In this document: in pieces, positions 7,601-8,584 of the stretch
Layout of the letters: the number at the start of each line of letters is the position of its first letter
How positions within the stretch are numbered: the first letter of the stretch is position 1
Source: Nitrospinaceae bacterium
GTDB lineage: Bacteria; Nitrospinota; Nitrospinia; Nitrospinales; VA-1
NCBI GenBank assembly: GCA_012961055.1
Contig: DUAA01000013.1
Location: forward strand, 1-8,584
Length of the DNA: 8,584 nt
Direction: 5' to 3'
Made by a program: the position numbers and the translations under genes
The notes under the pieces: generated by a model
What the model saw: only the letters and a program-made list of their open reading frames with translations
Told to the model about the DNA's origin: nothing
Database searches by the model: none

Positions 7601-7803
7601 GTCTCCGCCCGGTGTTAATGACGGCTTTGGTGGCCTCATTGGGATTCATCCCAATGGCCCTGGCAACAGGCACCGGAGCAGAAGTGCAACGCCCACTGGC
7701 AACGGTGGTCATCGGCGGCATCATCTCATCCACAGCATTGACCCTAGTGGTCTTGCCCGTTCTTTATCGCTGGTTCCACCCCTCTGAGGAGCGAGGCAGT
7801 TAG
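4645..7803 (+). CDS. czcA: CzcA-type heavy-metal RND pump, HME1 (Zn/Co/Cd) class
   Basis: The 1052-residue inner-membrane pump exports divalent metal ions using the proton gradient and forms a trimer in the CzcCBA complex. Membrane segment 1 is at about residues 13-31; a large periplasmic loop follows, then five segments at about 345-540, a second loop at about 558-865, and the last segments at about 875-1045. This is the standard duplicated RND layout with normal length. The fourth-helix motif GAIDFGIIVDGAVIIVEN carries D402, D408 and E415, the proton-relay acids of C. metallidurans CzcA at the same numbers; the pattern DFGxxxDGAxxxVEN is the HME1 signature (Zn, Co, Cd), unlike the Cu/Ag CusA type. 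FLPTLDEGDF (562-571) and KIGTAEIASDPMPP (609-622) are typical of the family and supply periplasmic acids near the metal path. ATG 4645 has AGGA 8 bases upstream. No internal stops or gaps. The exact metal is inferred, not shown. Confidence 0.96.
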   Translation: MLEKIIANSIRQRLFVILGALVLIAVGGYNFTILPMDAVPDVTNIQVQINTEAPSFTPLEVEQRITFPIETLFASLPNLKHTRSLSRYGLSQVTVIFEDGTDIYFARQLISSKIQEVKGRLPENIEPVMGPITTGLGEIFMWSVETEEGYRKPDGTTYSSTELRTIQDWIIKPQLMNISGVTEVNSIGGYVKNFQVAPDPQQLIAYGFSFREIIQALAMNNDNRGAGYIEHSGQQYLVRTPGQVSGMEDIKNIVIGTHKGVPIYIKDVATVSLGKELRTGAATKDGKETVLGTVFMLKGANSRMVSLKVAAKMKTINRTLPEGVVANTLYDRTHLVNATLRTVRDNLLEGALLVIVVLFLLLGNFSAAVITALVIPLSMLFAVTGMVSNRVSGNLLSLGAIDFGIIVDGAVIIVENCCRRMAGEQKRLGRILNQEERFEIIQTSACEVSRPSIFGVFIIMVVYLPILTLTGIEGKMFQPMAFTVLAALAGALILSITFVPAMMAQFMSSSISEKQSIFFRGTHRIYSFLLSFSSKNRASVVVFAGVLVVLSILLSQKMGSEFLPTLDEGDFAVHALRVPGTSLSQAVSMQDVLEKKINELPEVNYVFSKIGTAEIASDPMPPSVADVFVMMRPRNEWKNPERKKTELIIDLENKLAEVHGNKYEIIQPIEMRFNELISGVRSDVAVKVFGDDLSMLLILADKVEHVLADILGASDVKVEQVNGLPLLTVKLDRPVMARLGINVSNVQEIIEIAVGGKKAGQVFEGDRRFDLIVRLPEDIREKMDLLKEIPIPLDQNIEEASHSGLGSERHISKFIPLGAIAEFKYILGPNQISRENSKRRVVVTANVRGRDLGSFVEEAQTALQHISEPGYWIEWGGQFEHLISASQRLWVVIPLTLALIYLLLLAAFGSNTNALLIFSGVPLALTGGFLSLWLRGIPLSISAAVGFIALSGVAVLNGMVMISFIENLRDDGLPLDEAIRQGSLTRLRPVLMTALVASLGFIPMALATGTGAEVQRPLATVVIGGIISSTALTLVVLPVLYRWFHPSEERGS

Positions 7804-7816
7804 ATACACACCTTAG

Positions 7817-7945
7817 GCGCCCCTATATCTCGTGGGTGGAAATTTAAAAGGACTTTATCAGCCGGATAATCCGAATACCAGTCCGGAAAACCGAGTACAA
7901 TTTGCCGCCGGCGACTACGCCAACCGGGCTCTTATTATCCTATAA
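7817..7945 (+). pseudogene. Coding-like fragment without a clear start; possible remnant or tiny gene
   Basis: A frame open from 7817, just after an in-frame TAG at 7814-7816, to the TAA at 7943-7945 encodes 42 residues. It reads APLYLVGGNLKGLYQP, then DNPNTSPENRVQFAAGDYAN and RALIIL. Its composition (Gly, Pro, Asn, ordinary polar residues, hydrophobic end) looks like the C-terminus of a real protein, and it is more GC-rich than the DNA just after it. There is no ATG; the only plausible start is GTG 7832 (37 residues) without a good ribosome binding site. I cannot name a family. It may be the leftover 3' end of a gene disrupted when the metal operon was inserted, an unannotated small protein, or chance. 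Confidence 0.3.
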
Positions 7946-7980
7946 CTAATTGATTTATAATATTTTATTTATATTAATTT
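7931..7980 (+). promoter_or_regulatory. AT-rich tract with TATAAT, candidate promoter region of the DUF484 gene
   Basis: This stretch is almost entirely A and T and contains a perfect TATAAT (7956-7961). A weak -35 candidate (TTATTA, 7932-7937) lies 18 bases upstream. Transcription would start about 75-80 bases before the ATG at 8046. AT-rich DNA yields such matches by chance, so the assignment is tentative, but a promoter between the czc operon and the next gene is expected. Confidence 0.35.
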
Positions 7981-8045
7981 GGTGCCAGTTATGGTATCTT
8001 GTGGCAAATTTCGAATTCATTCAACGTACTAAACAGGAATCTTCC

Positions 8046-8584
8046 ATGAACAGAGATCAGATTGCTATTTACCTTAATGAGCATCTCGAGTTTTTTAACG
8101 AGTACCCGGAACTGCTAAAAAACATTAAAGCGATAAAAGAAGAAGATTTGCCTATTGAACCAATGAGTATGTTGAGTATGACCGACCGGATTATCAAGCG
8201 GGTGCATGATGATAAAGATCATCTTGAAAACAAACTGGAATGGTTATTCGAAACTTTACGTTCCAATGAAAAAATTCAGAATCATTTATTCGAAATCGAA
8301 AGACAGGTGTTGGGCAGTACAAACCTGGATCAAATGGTGAGCCAAATGAAAAAAGAAATTCCCAACCGATTCGGTATTCCCAGCGTCATGTTGTGTCTAG
8401 TTAAAGGTTCAGATCCCTGTATGGAAGATCGATTACGACAACGGTATAACGGTAACCTGGATGAATCCGTAAAATTTATTTGTCGGGAAACTGCCGGAAC
8501 CTGGTTTAAAAATGGATTCAAACCTGTTTTGCGTAGTGAAATCACAGAGTCCGAGGTATTTGGTCCTAACGTGAATGAAGGAAT
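8046..8584 (+). CDS. DUF484-family protein, N-terminal part (3' end outside window)
   Basis: The frame is open from ATG 8046 to the window end (179 codons). AGGA at 8035-8038, 7 bases upstream, supports this start. The N-terminus (IAIYLNEHLEFFNEYPELLK, residues 6-25) matches the hallmark of DUF484 proteins, a short N-terminal helix region with FF...PELL. A charged helical segment (about 44-90, likely coiled coil) with NEKIQNHLFEIERQVLGSTN is followed by a GAF-like region starting near residue 100 (RFGIPSVMLCLV). The family's usual Pro-His/SLVERQ segment is diverged here (PMSMLSMTDRIIKR). The biochemical role of DUF484 is unknown. In many proteobacteria the gene sits beside dapF and before xerC, which encodes the dif-site recombinase, so xerC may lie just beyond the window. 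It is probably in a separate transcription unit from the czc operon, given the 242-bp gap. Confidence 0.8.
   Translation, partial: MNRDQIAIYLNEHLEFFNEYPELLKNIKAIKEEDLPIEPMSMLSMTDRIIKRVHDDKDHLENKLEWLFETLRSNEKIQNHLFEIERQVLGSTNLDQMVSQMKKEIPNRFGIPSVMLCLVKGSDPCMEDRLRQRYNGNLDESVKFICRETAGTWFKNGFKPVLRSEITESEVFGPNVNEG

Larger units (their letters stand above)
7804..8045 (+). other. Intergenic region after the czc operon
   Basis: These 242 bases contain no complete recognised gene. The first part holds an 8-bp inverted repeat with the czcA 3' end (TTCCACCC at 7774-7781, GGGTGGAA at 7834-7841), whose loop of about 52 bases is too long for a standard terminator. Next comes a coding-like fragment (7817-7945), and then a tract at about 7931-7980 made almost wholly of A and T, with TATAAT at 7956-7961. 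No canonical intrinsic terminator for czcA is visible. Confidence 0.6.

Noticed and set aside
6301..7733. Long minus-strand ORFs opposite czcA (and shorter ones opposite czcB and the DUF484 gene)
   Set aside because: They lie wholly inside strongly supported + strand genes and their translations look like reverse-strand shadow, with no domain or signal pattern.
7774..7841. 8-bp inverted repeat TTCCACCC / GGGTGGAA as a terminator of the czc operon
   Set aside because: The loop is about 52 bases, one arm is in the czcA coding region, and no T-run follows; it may be chance.
7976..8011. Imperfect dyad with arms near GCCA and TGGCAAATT before the DUF484 gene
   Set aside because: Pairing needs a 3-base bulge and a long spacer; not clearly better than chance in AT-rich DNA.
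1..8584. CRISPR arrays, tRNA or rRNA genes, insertion sequences, toxin-antitoxin or phage genes
   Set aside because: I looked for repeated spacers, tRNA-like folds, transposase motifs and small paired ORFs and saw none.

Overview
The window comes from a Gram-negative bacterium with an outer membrane. This is shown by an outer-membrane efflux channel, a periplasmic adaptor, an RND pump and a putative lipoprotein, in DNA of moderate to low GC by eye. The flanking genes are chromosomal housekeeping genes: the 3' part of argH followed by a tiny LptM/YifL-like lipoprotein on the left, and the 5' part of a DUF484-family gene on the right. The argH-lptM pair and the DUF484 gene both occur in proteobacterial and Nitrospinota-like genomes. 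I cannot fix the taxon from this sequence, and no plasmid, phage or transposase gene is visible.

Layout, all genes on the + strand. (1) 1-678: C-terminal half of argininosuccinate lyase. (2) 688-801: a 37-residue putative lipoprotein whose ribosome binding site overlaps the argH stop. (3) 802-899: an intergenic region with a perfect 8+8 bp inverted repeat overlapping a possible promoter. (4) 900-1385: a His-rich, membrane-anchored or secreted protein of unknown family, placed like the small CzcI-type leader genes of metal-efflux operons. (5) 1386-1547: a 162-bp gap ending in a hairpin that overlaps the next Shine-Dalgarno. (6) 1548-7803: a complete heavy-metal efflux (HME-RND) operon czcC-czcB-czcA. 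czcC and czcB overlap by 4 bp, and a 62-bp gap with a hairpin lies between czcB and czcA. (7) 7804-8045: an intergenic region holding a coding-like fragment without a good start, then a very AT-rich tract. (8) 8046-8584: a DUF484-family protein cut by the window end.

CzcA (inner-membrane proton-driven pump), CzcB (periplasmic adaptor) and CzcC (outer-membrane channel) would form one trans-envelope complex. CzcA carries the full acidic triad of the Zn/Co/Cd (HME1) type in its fourth membrane helix, at the same residue numbers as the Cupriavidus prototype, so export of divalent Zn, Co and/or Cd is the best substrate guess. The His-rich product of 900-1385 is likely a periplasmic metal-binding accessory. 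No metal regulator, czcD or two-component system is present, so control must come from elsewhere, perhaps through the inverted repeat at 820-840.

The most useful points for a second look are the His-rich leader protein, the inverted repeat in front of it, two intercistronic hairpins (one over the czcC ribosome binding site), the apparent insertion of the metal cassette directly behind argH-lptM, and the orphan coding-like fragment after czcA. The core pump is an ordinary member of a known family. I do not see a wholly new system here.
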